A stretch of 64,000 nucleotides of DNA from contig NZ_CANLER010000001.1 of assembly GCF_947489715.1 (NCBI RefSeq), positions 496,001 to 560,000 on the forward strand, in the 5' to 3' direction. Below are positions 36,001-44,955 of the stretch, one piece after another (within the stretch, counting starts at the first letter, position 1; each line of letters starts with the position of its first letter). This DNA is from an uncultured Roseovarius sp. (lineage in GTDB: Bacteria > Pseudomonadota > Alphaproteobacteria > Rhodobacterales > Rhodobacteraceae). The notes under the pieces are model-generated. The model worked only from the letters and a program-made list of their open reading frames with translations, was not told the DNA's origin and made no database searches. A program made the position numbers and the translations under genes.

Positions 36001-37087
36001 AGAGGCCGGTGGCGTCGGCTTGTTCCGTGTCGACCGTGTCGAGATGATGGGAAATGCTCAACGCGTTGAAGGGGTCCGGATCGAAGCAGAAAGCTATCTG
36101 CCGCTCGAGGTGGACGAAGAAGACCCGAAACTGTTGCGCTTCACGCCACCCACCCCGGTGACACCGCTGTTTCTTGATCTGCCGCTCCTGACCGGCGAAG
36201 AGGTGCCTCATGCCCCCCATGTCGCGGTGATGGCAGACCCTTGGCCCGGATCGGGTGCGCTTTATGCGTCGGACACTGATGCGAACTATCAGCTGAACAA
36301 GATCATCCCGGCGCGTGCGCCCGTCGGCATAACAGAAAACGCGCTTGCGCCCTGCCGGTCGGGTCTGATCGACCGGGGCGAGGGGTTGATCGTGAAAATG
36401 CGTTTTGGAACCATGGAAAGCGTGGTGAATGACGAGTTTCTTGCCGGTGCGAATATATGCGCGATCGGTGACGGGGCTCCCGACGGTTGGGAATTGTTTC
36501 AGTTTCGCGATGCAGAGCTGATCGACACCGATACCTATCTGTTGCGGCACCGCCTGCGCGGCCAGTTCGGCACCGAGGCGTTGGGCAAAGATGCCTGGCC
36601 CGCCGGATCGTTCTTGGTGCGGCTGGATGGAACTGCCATTCAGATCAACATGGCCGAGGGTAAGCGCGGGCTGGTCCGGCATTACCGCGCGGGTCCGGCA
36701 AACCGGCCTCTGGATGATCCATCCTATCAGCATGGCGAACTGTCATTCGATGGGATCGGCCTGAAACCCTATAGCCCGGTGCATCTATGCGCGGTCCGGC
36801 AAAACGGTGGTGATATCCGGTACAACTGGATCAGGCGCACTCGAACCGGCGGTGACCGCTGGGACACGCCCGAGATACCATTGAATGAGGAAAGCGAACA
36901 GTACCTGCTGCGGGTCAAGCAGGGCACAAATGTGCTGCGCGAGGAAATGTTGAGCACTCCGGAATGGATCTACTCGGCGGTCGCACAATCCGAAGATGGT
37001 CTGACTGGCGCGTTCGAGCTGGAGGTGGCGCAGGTTTCAGCCAGTTTCGGTCCAGGCACCTTTGCCGTGTTGGCACAGACGGCCTAG
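33074..37087 (+). CDS. GTA host-specificity/megatron protein (g15)
   Basis: 1337 residues. N-terminal glycine/alanine helix (LLSAAGAAVGGSIGGSILGL). Between about 390 and 780 lies the TIM-barrel glycoside-hydrolase-like domain with VESFCIGSEMRGLTQIRGAN, YAADWSEYFGYQPDDGSGDR and IDFIGIDNYMPLSDWRDGHD, containing the conserved E and D positions, and VWRYKDIRNWWLHSHHDRVG. The C-terminal half is beta-rich tail-fibre-like (from about 880). A CKHCNIRPKC cysteine cluster near residue 300 could bind metal. It ends the GTA cluster; its stop shares bases with the stop of the convergent dksA-like gene. Confidence 0.94.
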   Translation: MATILLSAAGAAVGGSIGGSILGLSTAAIGRFAGALIGRSIDQRLLGEGSEAVETGRVNRMRLTGAGEGDPIAQIYGRMRVSGQVIWATEFREDVTVTPGSSGGKGGSPKPPTPEQREYSYSVSLAIALCEGKISNVNRIWADGREIWRNSLNMRVYKGGPAQLPDPKMEAIEGAGNVPAYRGVAYVVIEDLNLGPFGNRVPQFNFEVSRPSPVNQPGADVDPPHALKGVALLPGSGEYALASTAVRMNYGPGAGQINNINSKAGVPNFTASLRDLQSELPNCRSSSLIVTWFGSDLRCKHCNIRPKCEQSAVDSVNMPWQVSSLDRSNSLQVRRDPDGKKLFGGTPADASVVEAIKALKQAGQDVMYYPFILMDQIEGNGRPDPYSGAAHQAPVPWRGRITTTKAPGQPGSPDGTATAEAEVATFFGNAKASDFEITPNNFTLSLGTSVPGMLGHVGPVHHSPVSYTGPEDWGYRRFILHQAALCAAAGGVESFCIGSEMRGLTQIRGANNSFPAVAELKSLAAQVRSLLGPGVKISYAADWSEYFGYQPDDGSGDRFFHLDPLWADPNIDFIGIDNYMPLSDWRDGHDHADAAWETIYDMGYLQSNIEGGEGYDWYYASPEDEKAQIRTPITDNAHGEPWVWRYKDIRNWWLHSHHDRVGGVRSATKTPWIPQSKPIRFTEFGCAAIDKGTNQPNKFLDPKSSESKFPKFSLGYRDELIQLQYLRSMLGYWTNPANNPISSRYGKRMLDMEHAYAWAWDTRPFPYFPNNRGLWSDGANFPRGHWLNGRMSSRTLASVVEEICTDSDMKHLDTKKLHGLVRGYSVDQTGKARSTLQPLMLCAGFDAVERGGKLVCRNRDGHANAVIAGGGMVRDPENDSVIETTRGSVAELPGRVRLRFINADSEFEVLAEEAVLPDEDKQGISNSEMPICLTRGEGRQTVERWLAEARVSTDTVRLTLPPSRMDIGAGDVVELEEAGGVGLFRVDRVEMMGNAQRVEGVRIEAESYLPLEVDEEDPKLLRFTPPTPVTPLFLDLPLLTGEEVPHAPHVAVMADPWPGSGALYASDTDANYQLNKIIPARAPVGITENALAPCRSGLIDRGEGLIVKMRFGTMESVVNDEFLAGANICAIGDGAPDGWELFQFRDAELIDTDTYLLRHRLRGQFGTEALGKDAWPAGSFLVRLDGTAIQINMAEGKRGLVRHYRAGPANRPLDDPSYQHGELSFDGIGLKPYSPVHLCAVRQNGGDIRYNWIRRTRTGGDRWDTPEIPLNEESEQYLLRVKQGTNVLREEMLSTPEWIYSAVAQSEDGLTGAFELEVAQVSASFGPGTFAVLAQTA

Positions 37088-37461
37088 CCTTTCGCGCATG
37101 AAATGCATTTTGCGGCGGCGGGATCAAGCTCAAGTCTTTTGAGCGAGATCTCGTCGCCGCAATCATCGCAATAGCCAAATTCACCCTCTTCAAGGCGTCC
37201 AAGCGCCGCTTTGAGCCGGGTTTTCTCGGATCGGCGGCGGGTGGCCTGGGCCTTGGCCATCGCCTGATATTGCAGGGCATCCATCCGGCTGAGACGGCCA
37301 ACCGACTGCTGATCCAGCTCGACCGTGGCTTGACCGGCCTCTCCCAAGGCGTCCTCCTGCGCGATCTCGGCAAGGCGCGCCTGGATAAGATCGCGGAATT
37401 TCACTTCGTCAGTTGCATTCAATTTGCTTATCCCCGCAATCACAGCTTTGCATTTTACCAT
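37084..37461 (-). CDS. DksA/TraR-family zinc-finger protein
   Basis: 125 residues. N-terminal coiled coil (VKFRDLIQARLAEIAQEDAL and so on) and C-terminal zinc finger CDDCG-N16-CISC. Similar proteins bind RNA polymerase in the secondary channel. The start at 37461 is uncertain because the first ~13 residues look unrelated to the family. Convergent with g15: the four bases CTAG at 37084-37087 provide both stop codons. Confidence 0.85.
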   Translation of the reverse strand: MVKCKAVIAGISKLNATDEVKFRDLIQARLAEIAQEDALGEAGQATVELDQQSVGRLSRMDALQYQAMAKAQATRRRSEKTRLKAALGRLEEGEFGYCDDCGDEISLKRLELDPAAAKCISCAKG

Positions 37462-37506
37462 CCGTGCCTATCTGTTATAGTCAAGGCCTGCCAAAGGAGC
37501 CTGCAT

Positions 37507-38334
37507 ATGGTTGAAACACGTGCAAAACTTGCCCAGCTTGATCCCGTCTGGGCGCAGATCATCAGCGAGGCACAGGATGCCATTGAATCTGAGCCGCTTT
37601 TGGGTGGCCTGGTGCATTCCAGCATCCTGCACCACAAAAGCATCGAATCGGCGCTGTCCTACCGGATTTCACTGAAGCTGGCCTCGACTGAGATGTCCGA
37701 GCAGATTCTGCGTGAAATCTGCGATGAGGCGATGGCGATGGACCCGGAAATAGCGCTGTCGGCACGTGCTGATATCGTTGCGGTGAACGACCGTGACCCC
37801 GCCTGCGACCGGTTCATCCTGCCCATGCTCTATTTCAAGGGCTTCCAGGCAGTGCAGGCGCATCGTGTCGCGCATTGGCTGTGGGATCAGGGCCGCAAGG
37901 ATCTGGCGCGTTTCGTGCAGATGCGCTGCTCCGAAGCGTTCGGCGTTGATATCCATCCTGCCGCGAGGATCGGCAAGGGCATCATGATCGACCACGCCCA
38001 TTCCATCGTGATCGGCGAAACCGCCGTGGTGGGTGACAATGTGTCGATGCTGCACTCGGTCACGCTGGGCGGCACCGGCAAGGAAGAAGAGGACCGCCAC
38101 CCCAAGATCGGCAATGGCGTACTGATCGGGGCAGGGGCCAAGGTGCTGGGGAATATCCGTGTTGGCAATTGCAGCCGCGTGGCCGCAGGTTCCGTCGTGC
38201 TGCAGGAAGTGCCCCCCTGCAAGACTGTCGCAGGCATTCCAGCCAAGATCGTCGGTGAGGCCGGTTGCGATCAGCCGTCGCTGACCATGGATCAGTTACT
38301 GCAGACGGCTCCCTGTCCTGAAGATCTGTCCTAG
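37507..38334 (+). CDS. cysE: Serine O-acetyltransferase
   Basis: 275 residues from the ATG at 37507, preceded by AAAGGAG; the frame stays open upstream to 37270, inside dksA, but there is no reason to use it. The C-terminal left-handed hexapeptide helix is clear: HPAARIGKGIMIDHAHSIVI, VVGDNVSMLHSVTLGGTGKE, ILIGAGAKVLGNIRVGNC-type turns. Makes O-acetylserine, the first step of cysteine synthesis. The start lies 46 bases from the divergent dksA-like gene. A terminator follows. Confidence 0.95.
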   Translation: MVETRAKLAQLDPVWAQIISEAQDAIESEPLLGGLVHSSILHHKSIESALSYRISLKLASTEMSEQILREICDEAMAMDPEIALSARADIVAVNDRDPACDRFILPMLYFKGFQAVQAHRVAHWLWDQGRKDLARFVQMRCSEAFGVDIHPAARIGKGIMIDHAHSIVIGETAVVGDNVSMLHSVTLGGTGKEEEDRHPKIGNGVLIGAGAKVLGNIRVGNCSRVAAGSVVLQEVPPCKTVAGIPAKIVGEAGCDQPSLTMDQLLQTAPCPEDLS

Positions 38335-38355
38335 CTCCGCCTCATTGAACTCAAG

Positions 38356-38396
38356 AAAGCCCCGGGTGCATCTTGCGCGACCGGGGCTTTTCTTTT
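38356..38396 (+). terminator. Rho-independent terminator after cysE
   Basis: AAAGCCCCGG (38356-38365) / CCGGGGCTTT (38381-38390) with a 15-base loop and TTCTTTT following. Confidence 0.88.
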
Positions 38397-38511
38397 GCTT
38401 CGACAGGGCGCGTTGCAGACTTTCTTGTAACGGCTATATCTAGACGGATCAGATTTGCCCTACTGCAAGTGCGGGCGACTGGCTGGTTCCCGGAAACACA
38501 ACGCTTTGCGC

Positions 38512-38652
38512 CTATTTGTCGAGGATCTGGATCGCGATCTGCGGCGCGGCCGAAAACGGCTGGGTTTGGTCCTCAACATCGCTGGCAAAAAGAAGCGGCC
38601 ACTGAGCAAGGGCGCTTAAGGCTATGGCGCTGGACAGAAAAACGGTTTTCAT
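38512..38652 (-). CDS. Very small secreted protein (hypothetical)
   Basis: 46 residues from the ATG at 38652 (GAGAG upstream). A signal peptide MKTVFLSSAIALSALAQWPL ends near LFASDVED; the rest is only about 20 acidic-neutral residues (QTQPFSAAPQIAIQILDK). The signal peptide is convincing enough to suggest a real small exported protein, unrelated to the neighbours. It is preceded upstream by a long non-coding stretch containing a 20-base palindrome. Confidence 0.55.
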   Translation of the reverse strand: MKTVFLSSAIALSALAQWPLLFASDVEDQTQPFSAAPQIAIQILDK

Positions 38653-38838
38653 GACGAAGCTCTCAATTGCTGATGCGTTGTTCTCAGCCGGATATGGGGC
38701 ATTTGTGACGTGTCATTCAAAAGCAACCGGTTTGCGATAGTTTGTTATCAGATATCAAATCACGGCAAGAAGTTGGTATTTAATGGTTTTATCAAATCTT
38801 ATCCAAAACGGTTAATTGGGACCGTAGCCCATCCGATG

Positions 38839-38858
38839 AATGAACGGATCCGTTCATT
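38839..38858. promoter_or_regulatory. Perfect 20-base palindrome, operator-like
   Basis: AATGAACGGATCCGTTCATT reads the same on both strands. Size and symmetry fit a TetR- or GntR-type operator. It lies between the pdh operon terminator and the small secreted gene, about 190 bases upstream of the latter. No TetR-type regulator is nearby. Confidence 0.45.
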
Positions 38859-38870
38859 ACCATTCCAATG

Positions 38871-38900
38871 AAAACGGCGCCGGGAGGTTGCCCGACGCCG
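38871..38900 (-). terminator. Rho-independent terminator of the pdh operon
   Basis: On the minus strand CGGCGTCGGG pairs with CCCGGCGCCG (10 base pairs including one G-U, 6-base loop), followed by TTTT. It lies 46 bases after the pdhC stop. Confidence 0.82.
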
Positions 38901-38946
38901 ATCTGTCGTGTTCTTGCCCTTATACTTAGTGGGAACGCTGCCTGTG

Positions 38947-40248
38947 TCAGGCCAGCATCACCATTGGGTTTTCGAGGTTTTGCAGGATCTGTTCCAGCAA
39001 TTCCGCGCCAAGGGCACCGTCGATGACCCGGTGATCGACGCTGAGCGTAACAGACATGACTGTTGCGACGGTCAATTCGCCATCATCGCCAACAACCGGT
39101 TTTTTCTTGCCGCCGCCCACCGCCAGGATCGCGCCGTGGGGTGGGTTGATGACCGCGTCGAAATTGTCGATGCCGAACATGCCCAGGTTCGAGATGGCAA
39201 AACTGCCGCCTTGGTATTCCTCGGGCGCAAGCTTGCGGTCACGGGCGCGGGCGGCCAGGTCTTTCATCTCGGCGGAAAGCGCCGAGAGAGATTTCATCTC
39301 GGCATCTTTCAGCACCGGCGTGAACAGACCGCCTTCGATGGCCACGGCCACGGCGACGTCCGAGGGTCGGAGGCGCAGCACCTTGTCGCCGGCCCAGACC
39401 GCATTGGCATCGGGGCAGGCCTGAAGCGCCAATGCGCAGGCTTTGATGATGAAGTCGTTGACGCTGAGCTTGACGCCGCGCCCTTCGAGTTGCTTGTTGA
39501 GTTGGCTGCGGAATTTCAGCAGCGCATCCAGCTTGATGTCGCGACGCAGGTAGAAATGCGGCACGGTCTGCTTGGCCTCGGTCAGGCGCGCGGCGATGGT
39601 CTTGCGCATGCCGTCGAGCTTGACCTCTTCGTAATCGCGGCCCTGATACATCGCGGCGATGGCATCGCCGGATGGCCCTGATGGGGTCGGGGTGGCAGCG
39701 GGTGACGCAACCTTTTCCGCGGGGGCGGGTTTGTCTGACGGTTTGGCACTTTCGACATCTGCCTTGACGATCCGGCCATGGGGCCCAGAGCCCTTGATCT
39801 GGCTGAGATCGAGTCCCTTGTCCGCAGCAATCCGGCGCGCCAGAGGGGACGCGAAAATCCGATCTCCGCTGGCGGCTTTCGGGGCAGGGGGAGCGGCCTT
39901 CTCGGTGGCAGCAGGTGCCGCCTCCTCGGTGGCCGCGTCGGCCTTGGCAGCCTCCGGCGCGGGTTCTGACGGCGCCGATGTGTCGCCGATGTCGTCCGCG
40001 CTTTCACCGTCTTCCAACAACACCGCGATCGGGGTGTTGACCTTGACCCCTTCGGAGCCTTCATCGACGAGAATCTTGCCGATGGTGCCTTCGTCGACGG
40101 CTTCGAATTCCATCGTCGCCTTGTCGGTTTCGATCTCGGCCAGCAGGTCACCGGAACTGACGGTATCGCCTTCCTTGACCAGCCACTTGGCAAGCGTGCC
40201 CTCTTCCATCGTGGGGGACAGAGCGGGCATGAGTATTTCAGTAGGCAT
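38947..40248 (-). CDS. pdhC: Pyruvate dehydrogenase E2, dihydrolipoyl acetyltransferase
   Basis: 433 residues. Lipoyl domain 1-80 with lipoylated K43 in [12 protein letters not shown]. Alanine/proline-rich linker (about 90-130). Peripheral subunit-binding domain (ASPLARRIAADKGLDLSQIK). Catalytic acetyltransferase domain ending in VDHRVIDGALGAELL. Passes the acetyl group to CoA in the PDH core. Last gene of pdhA-pdhB-pdhC, 13 bases after pdhB. Confidence 0.96.
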   Translation of the reverse strand: MPTEILMPALSPTMEEGTLAKWLVKEGDTVSSGDLLAEIETDKATMEFEAVDEGTIGKILVDEGSEGVKVNTPIAVLLEDGESADDIGDTSAPSEPAPEAAKADAATEEAAPAATEKAAPPAPKAASGDRIFASPLARRIAADKGLDLSQIKGSGPHGRIVKADVESAKPSDKPAPAEKVASPAATPTPSGPSGDAIAAMYQGRDYEEVKLDGMRKTIAARLTEAKQTVPHFYLRRDIKLDALLKFRSQLNKQLEGRGVKLSVNDFIIKACALALQACPDANAVWAGDKVLRLRPSDVAVAVAIEGGLFTPVLKDAEMKSLSALSAEMKDLAARARDRKLAPEEYQGGSFAISNLGMFGIDNFDAVINPPHGAILAVGGGKKKPVVGDDGELTVATVMSVTLSVDHRVIDGALGAELLEQILQNLENPMVMLA

Positions 40249-40261
40249 ATCCCGTGTCTCC

Positions 40262-41638
40262 TTATCTGTATGTGACTTGTTTGACGGCCTCGATCACCTC
40301 GGCGGTCGAAGTTAACGCCAGTCTTTCAAGATTGGCTGCATAGGGCATTGGTACATCTTTGCCAGTGCAATTGATGACCGGCGCGTCGAGATAGTCAAAG
40401 GCGCGTTCCATCAGTGTTGCCGTAATGTGATTGCCGATAGACGCGACGGGCCAGCCTTCTTCGACGGTGACGCAGCGGTTGGTTTTCATCACCGATGCGA
40501 CGACCGTGTCGTAATCCAGCGGGCGCAGGGTGCGCAGGTCGATCACCTCGGCGCTGATGCCGTCTTCAGCCAGCTTTTCCGCCGCCTCGAGCGCGTAGGT
40601 CATGCCAATGCCGAAGCTGACGATGGTGACGTCCGTGCCCTCGCGGTGAATGCGCGCCTTGCCGAAGGGAATGGTGAAATCATCCAGCTTGGGAACCTCG
40701 AAGGACTTGCCGTAGAGTATCTCGTTTTCCAGGAACACGACCGGGTTAGGATCGCGAATGGCGGATTTCAGCAATCCCTTGGCGTCGGCGGCCGAATAGG
40801 GCTGCACCACCTTGAGACCGGGCACCTGCGCATACCAGGCAGCATAGTCCTGGGAATGCTGCGCGCCCACCCGGGCGGCAGCGCCGTTGGGGCCACGGAA
40901 GACGATCGGGCTACCCATCTGGCCGCCGGACATGTAAAGCGTCTTGGCGGCCGAGTTGATGATCTGGTCGATCGCCTGCATGGCGAAGTTCCAGGTCATG
41001 AATTCGACAATTGGCCGCAGACCGCCCCAGGAGGCGCCGACGCCGATCCCGGCGAATCCGTGCTCGGTGATCGGGGTGTCGATCACGCGTTTGGCGCCGA
41101 ATTCATCTAGTAGGTTCTGGGTGATCTTGTAGGCGCCCTGATATTCAGCCACCTCTTCGCCCATGACGAACACCGACTCGTCCCGGCGCATTTCCTCGGC
41201 CATGGCCGAATTCAGCGCCTCGCGCACGGTCATCTTGACCATTTCGGTGCCCTCGGGCCAGTCGGGGCTGGTGTCGGGGGCCGGAGCGGCGGCAGGGGTT
41301 GCGCCTGCAGAGGCAGTCGCCGCAGGGGCCTCGGCCGCTGGCGCAGCTTCAGTCGGGACAGACGCGCTGACATCGCCAATGTCATCGGCGCTTTCGCCTT
41401 CTTCCAGCAGGACCGCGATGGGGGTGTTGACCTTAACTCCTTCGGTTCCTTCGTCGATCAGGATCTTGCCGATGGTGCCTTCATCGACGGCTTCGAATTC
41501 CATCGTTGCCTTGTCGGTTTCGATCTCGGCCATGATATCGCCCGAGTTAACGGTATCGCCCTCTTTCACAAGCCATTTGGCCAGAGTACCTTCTTCCATC
41601 GTCGGAGAGAGGGCGGGCATAAGAATTTCGGTAGCCAT
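40262..41638 (-). CDS. pdhB: Pyruvate dehydrogenase E1 beta with N-terminal lipoyl domain
   Basis: 458 residues. Residues 1-80 are a lipoyl domain nearly identical to that of PdhC (K43 in ETDKATMEF), then a linker of [20 protein letters not shown] type. The transketolase-like beta subunit follows from about 125 ([20 protein letters not shown]) to the end ([20 protein letters not shown]). The extra lipoyl domain is an established alphaproteobacterial feature. It provides one half of the thiamine-diphosphate site with PdhA. Confidence 0.96.
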   Translation of the reverse strand: MATEILMPALSPTMEEGTLAKWLVKEGDTVNSGDIMAEIETDKATMEFEAVDEGTIGKILIDEGTEGVKVNTPIAVLLEEGESADDIGDVSASVPTEAAPAAEAPAATASAGATPAAAPAPDTSPDWPEGTEMVKMTVREALNSAMAEEMRRDESVFVMGEEVAEYQGAYKITQNLLDEFGAKRVIDTPITEHGFAGIGVGASWGGLRPIVEFMTWNFAMQAIDQIINSAAKTLYMSGGQMGSPIVFRGPNGAAARVGAQHSQDYAAWYAQVPGLKVVQPYSAADAKGLLKSAIRDPNPVVFLENEILYGKSFEVPKLDDFTIPFGKARIHREGTDVTIVSFGIGMTYALEAAEKLAEDGISAEVIDLRTLRPLDYDTVVASVMKTNRCVTVEEGWPVASIGNHITATLMERAFDYLDAPVINCTGKDVPMPYAANLERLALTSTAEVIEAVKQVTYR

Positions 41639-41653
41639 TGTCTCGTCTCCTCT

Positions 41654-42664
41654 TCAGGCGTTCTGCGGTGCAATGTCGGTGATGATGTCGGTCCACAGCT
41701 CTTCGACTGCGGGCTCCGGGCTGTCCTTGGCGAAGTCGGCGGATTTGTTGACGACGCTTTTGATCTCTTTGTCGATGGCCTTGAGGTCTTCTTCGCTGGC
41801 GTGTTTGCCGGACATCAACAATTCGCGCACATGTTCGATGGCGTCTTTCTCTTCGCGCATCTTCTGCACTTCCTCGCGGGTCCGGTATTTGGCCGGGTCT
41901 GACATCGAGTGGCCGCGGTACCGATATGTCTTGACCTCAAGAATATAGGGGCCTTTGCCCGCTCGGCAGTGCGCCACGGCTTTTTCGCCCGCCTCTTTAA
42001 CAGCCAGCACATCCATGCCGTCAACCGCTTCGCCAGGAATGCCAAACGCCGCGCCGCGTGTGTAGATATCGGGGGTAGAGGTTGAGCGTTTCTGAGAAGT
42101 CCCCATCGCGTATTGATTGTTCTCAATCACAAAGATCACCGGCAATTCCCAGAGCGCTGCCATGTTGAAGGTCTCATAGACCTGCCCTTGGTTGGCTGCG
42201 CCATCGCCGAAATAAGTGAAGGTGACATTGTCATTGCCCTTGTACTTATCGGAAAATGCCAGGCCGGCACCTAGTGGTACATTGGCCCCGACGATACCGT
42301 GCCCGCCATAGAAATGCTTGTCGGTCGAGAACATATGCATCGAGCCGCCCTTGCCGCGTGAGTATCCGCCCTCGCGGCCCGTCAGCTCGGCCATCACGCC
42401 ATTCGGGTCCATGCCGCAGGCCAACATATGGCCATGATCGCGGTAGGTGGTAACTCGCTTATCGCCTTCTTTTGTTGCAGCCTCGAGACCGACAACAACC
42501 GCTTCCTGACCGATATAGAGATGGCAAAATCCGCCTATCAGGCCCATTCCGTACAATTGACCGGCCTTTTCTTCGAATCGCCGGATCAACAGCATATCGC
42601 GATAAAATTGTTTTAGTTCATCCGCGGAAACGTTTGGTTTTTTTGAGGTTTTTCTGGCGGCCAT
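41654..42664 (-). CDS. pdhA: Pyruvate dehydrogenase E1 alpha
   Basis: 336 residues from the ATG at 42664; an ATG at 42670 lies two codons upstream and both are acceptable. The thiamine diphosphate motif GDGAANQGQVYETFNMAALW, then FVIENNQYAMGTSQKRSTS, and the phosphorylation-loop text YRYRGHSMSDPAKYRTREEV are intact. Decarboxylates pyruvate with PdhB. First gene of the pdh operon. Confidence 0.96.
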   Translation of the reverse strand: MAARKTSKKPNVSADELKQFYRDMLLIRRFEEKAGQLYGMGLIGGFCHLYIGQEAVVVGLEAATKEGDKRVTTYRDHGHMLACGMDPNGVMAELTGREGGYSRGKGGSMHMFSTDKHFYGGHGIVGANVPLGAGLAFSDKYKGNDNVTFTYFGDGAANQGQVYETFNMAALWELPVIFVIENNQYAMGTSQKRSTSTPDIYTRGAAFGIPGEAVDGMDVLAVKEAGEKAVAHCRAGKGPYILEVKTYRYRGHSMSDPAKYRTREEVQKMREEKDAIEHVRELLMSGKHASEEDLKAIDKEIKSVVNKSADFAKDSPEPAVEELWTDIITDIAPQNA

Positions 42665-42791
42665 GGGCATGCAACTCCTTGTCCGGATTAATAGTTTAGC
42701 ATTAAACTATTTCATATACCATCTGATCGCCCCTGACGAGAGCGAAAATGCCAGGCCTTTCCAGCTTTGCAGAATAGGTCAGAAAAAGGTG

Positions 42792-43091
42792 TCAGCGGAT
42801 GACGATTTCGTCGCCGCGCAACAATCCCAGAACGTCGCGGGCCTGCTGATCCAATAGGTCAATATCAAGGTAATCGTCCGACAGGCGACGTGTCAGGTTT
42901 TCCATCCGGGTCACGTGGGCGCTCAGCGCTTGAAGTTGGGTTTGTAAAGTACGGCTTTCGGCATCAATTTCAGCTCGGCGGAAAAGGCCGTAATCGCCCT
43001 GTACGGCAGCAAAGGTGAAATAGATACTCAGACCAAACGCGATCAGAAAAAAGATCAGCGCGCCCATTGCCGGTTTGGTGCGGGTGGTCAT
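42792..43091 (-). CDS. FtsB/DivIC-type septum formation initiator
   Basis: 99 residues: one transmembrane helix (ALIFFLIAFGLSIYFTFAAV), a short periplasmic coiled coil (LQTQLQALSAHVTRMENLTR), then YLDIDLLDQQARDVLGLL. This is the FtsB pattern. It forms the FtsQLB divisome subcomplex. Upstream of pdhA on the same strand, as in other Rhodobacterales. Confidence 0.88.
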   Translation of the reverse strand: MTTRTKPAMGALIFFLIAFGLSIYFTFAAVQGDYGLFRRAEIDAESRTLQTQLQALSAHVTRMENLTRRLSDDYLDIDLLDQQARDVLGLLRGDEIVIR

Positions 43092-43323
43092 TCTTGCTTT
43101 GCCTCATGCGTCGCCTCTGATGGGCGATCTGGGGGCACCATGCCACATCCGAATCGCTTTGTGAATCCCCTTTCTTTCATTGGATGGCGCCTGGCAATGC
43201 GACAGCTTTCGGCTCGCTCTTAGCGTATTGATCAGTTTCTTCTCTGGTTCCTTGCTCTGCCTTGAAAACCGGTTCCCACTTTCCGGAATGCACTCTAGAA
43301 ATATCGCTAGAGGAGAGTCGCCC

Positions 43324-44946
43324 ATGAAAAATTCATCTCCGCGTAGTCATTTGGCAACGCATGAGGTTTTCAATCAGCCTGGCCAACGAGGTGAACGGGA
43401 TTTTTGGGCACAAGATCCGGCACTTATCTGTCATGCAGGGGCGGCAGGCGCGGATATCGCACATCTGGCAGGGTATGGGGCCAAACTGGGTAACGTGGCC
43501 TTGCGCGATGCTGCACGTGATGCAAATCGTCACACGCCAGAGCTTATAAGTTTCGATACGGGGGGGCGGCGACTGGATGAGGTGAGGTTTCACCCCGGTT
43601 ATCACCAGCTAATGCAAATCGGGATTGGAGCAGGGTATGCCTCGATTGCCTGGGAGGGGCGACTGGGCGGTCATGCCAGCCATGCGGCGATGGTCTATCT
43701 GACCTCTCAGGTTGAACCGGGCGTGTGTTGTCCAATGACGATGACCTATGCCGCCATTCCAGCGCTCAAAGCAGATAAATCGCTTTTTGATGCCTGGGCA
43801 CCCAAACTCATTTCTCGCGTTTATGACGGTGCGCCCAAGCCGCTTGCCCGAAAACCGGGCGTCACGATGGGAATGGCGATGACTGAAAAACAAGGCGGTT
43901 CCGACATACGCGCCAACACCACGCGGGCGGAACGTGATGGGCCCCATTATCGACTGACCGGGCATAAATGGTTCTGCTCCGCACCAATGTCCGACGGTTT
44001 CCTGACCCTGGCGCAAGCGCCAGAGGGGTTGACCTGTTTTCTTGTGCCGCGCTGGCTTGAAGATACCCGTAATGCGATCCACATCCAGCGCCTCAAGGAA
44101 AAGCTGGGTAATCGTGCCAACGCCTCGGCCGAAATCGAATATCACAACGCGCGGGCACATCGGTTGGGCGACGAAGGCGCCGGGGTGCGCACAATCATCG
44201 AGATGGTGCATCACACGCGGCTGGATACAGCGATGGCCCCTGCGGGGCTGATGCGGGCCGCCCTTGATCATGCACATCATTGGGCGCAGCATCGAACAGC
44301 GTTCCAGAAACAGCTGATCGACCAGCCCCTGATGCGAAATGTATTGGCAGACCTGACACTGGATTGGGAGGGCACGTTGGCGCTTGGCTGTCATGTTGCA
44401 AGTGCCTTTGACGGCAAGACTGACCGCGACCGCGCCTTTGCCCGTCTGGCTGTAGCGCTGGCGAAATATCTGGGCAACAAGCTGTGCCCCGGCCTTGTCT
44501 ACGAGGCGATGGAAGCGATCGGCGGCGCGGGGTATGTCGAGGAAAGCGGCCTGCCGCTGCTTTATCGCGAAGCACCGCTGAATTCGATCTGGGAGGGGTC
44601 CGGTAACGTGATCTGTCTTGATGTCTTGCGCACACTAAAGCGCGAACCGCTGGCGGGCGAGGTGCTGAGCGAAGAATTGGGCAAAGCTGCCGGACAAGTC
44701 CGTCGCTTCGATGTCGCGATGAAAGCGCATATGGAACGCTTCCCCAAACTGCCAGACGAAGGTCAAGCGCGCTGGTATGTCGAAAGCCTGGCGACTTTGT
44801 TAACGGCCTCGGTATTGATTCGACATGCGCCGCCGGCCGTTTCCGAGGCTTATGTGGCCACGCGCCTTTCGGGAGAACGCGGACGGACGGCGGGGGCGAT
44901 TGGCGCAGTTGATCTGGGCGGTGTTTTGTCACGCCTCGGGGACTGA
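43324..44946 (+). CDS. aidB: Acyl-CoA-dehydrogenase-family protein of the AidB type
   Basis: 540 residues from the ATG at 43324 (GGAG upstream), the same length as AidB. AidB-type positions: THEVFNQPGQRGERDFW, RRLDEVRFHPGYHQLMQIGI, GMAMTEKQGGSDIRANTTRA, LTGHKWFCSAP, LYREAPLNSIWEGSGNVICL. The family binds DNA in the adaptive response to alkylation in E. coli. Whether it is a dehydrogenase here is not known. It is not next to ada/alk genes. It stops 9 bases before a convergent lipoprotein gene. Confidence 0.9.
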   Translation: MKNSSPRSHLATHEVFNQPGQRGERDFWAQDPALICHAGAAGADIAHLAGYGAKLGNVALRDAARDANRHTPELISFDTGGRRLDEVRFHPGYHQLMQIGIGAGYASIAWEGRLGGHASHAAMVYLTSQVEPGVCCPMTMTYAAIPALKADKSLFDAWAPKLISRVYDGAPKPLARKPGVTMGMAMTEKQGGSDIRANTTRAERDGPHYRLTGHKWFCSAPMSDGFLTLAQAPEGLTCFLVPRWLEDTRNAIHIQRLKEKLGNRANASAEIEYHNARAHRLGDEGAGVRTIIEMVHHTRLDTAMAPAGLMRAALDHAHHWAQHRTAFQKQLIDQPLMRNVLADLTLDWEGTLALGCHVASAFDGKTDRDRAFARLAVALAKYLGNKLCPGLVYEAMEAIGGAGYVEESGLPLLYREAPLNSIWEGSGNVICLDVLRTLKREPLAGEVLSEELGKAAGQVRRFDVAMKAHMERFPKLPDEGQARWYVESLATLLTASVLIRHAPPAVSEAYVATRLSGERGRTAGAIGAVDLGGVLSRLGD

Positions 44947-44955
44947 ACGGCGCGG

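Noticed and set aside
39659-40315. Long antisense frames opposite pdhC and pdhB linkers
   Set aside because: They mirror the Ala/Pro-rich linker codons of the real genes and have no independent support.
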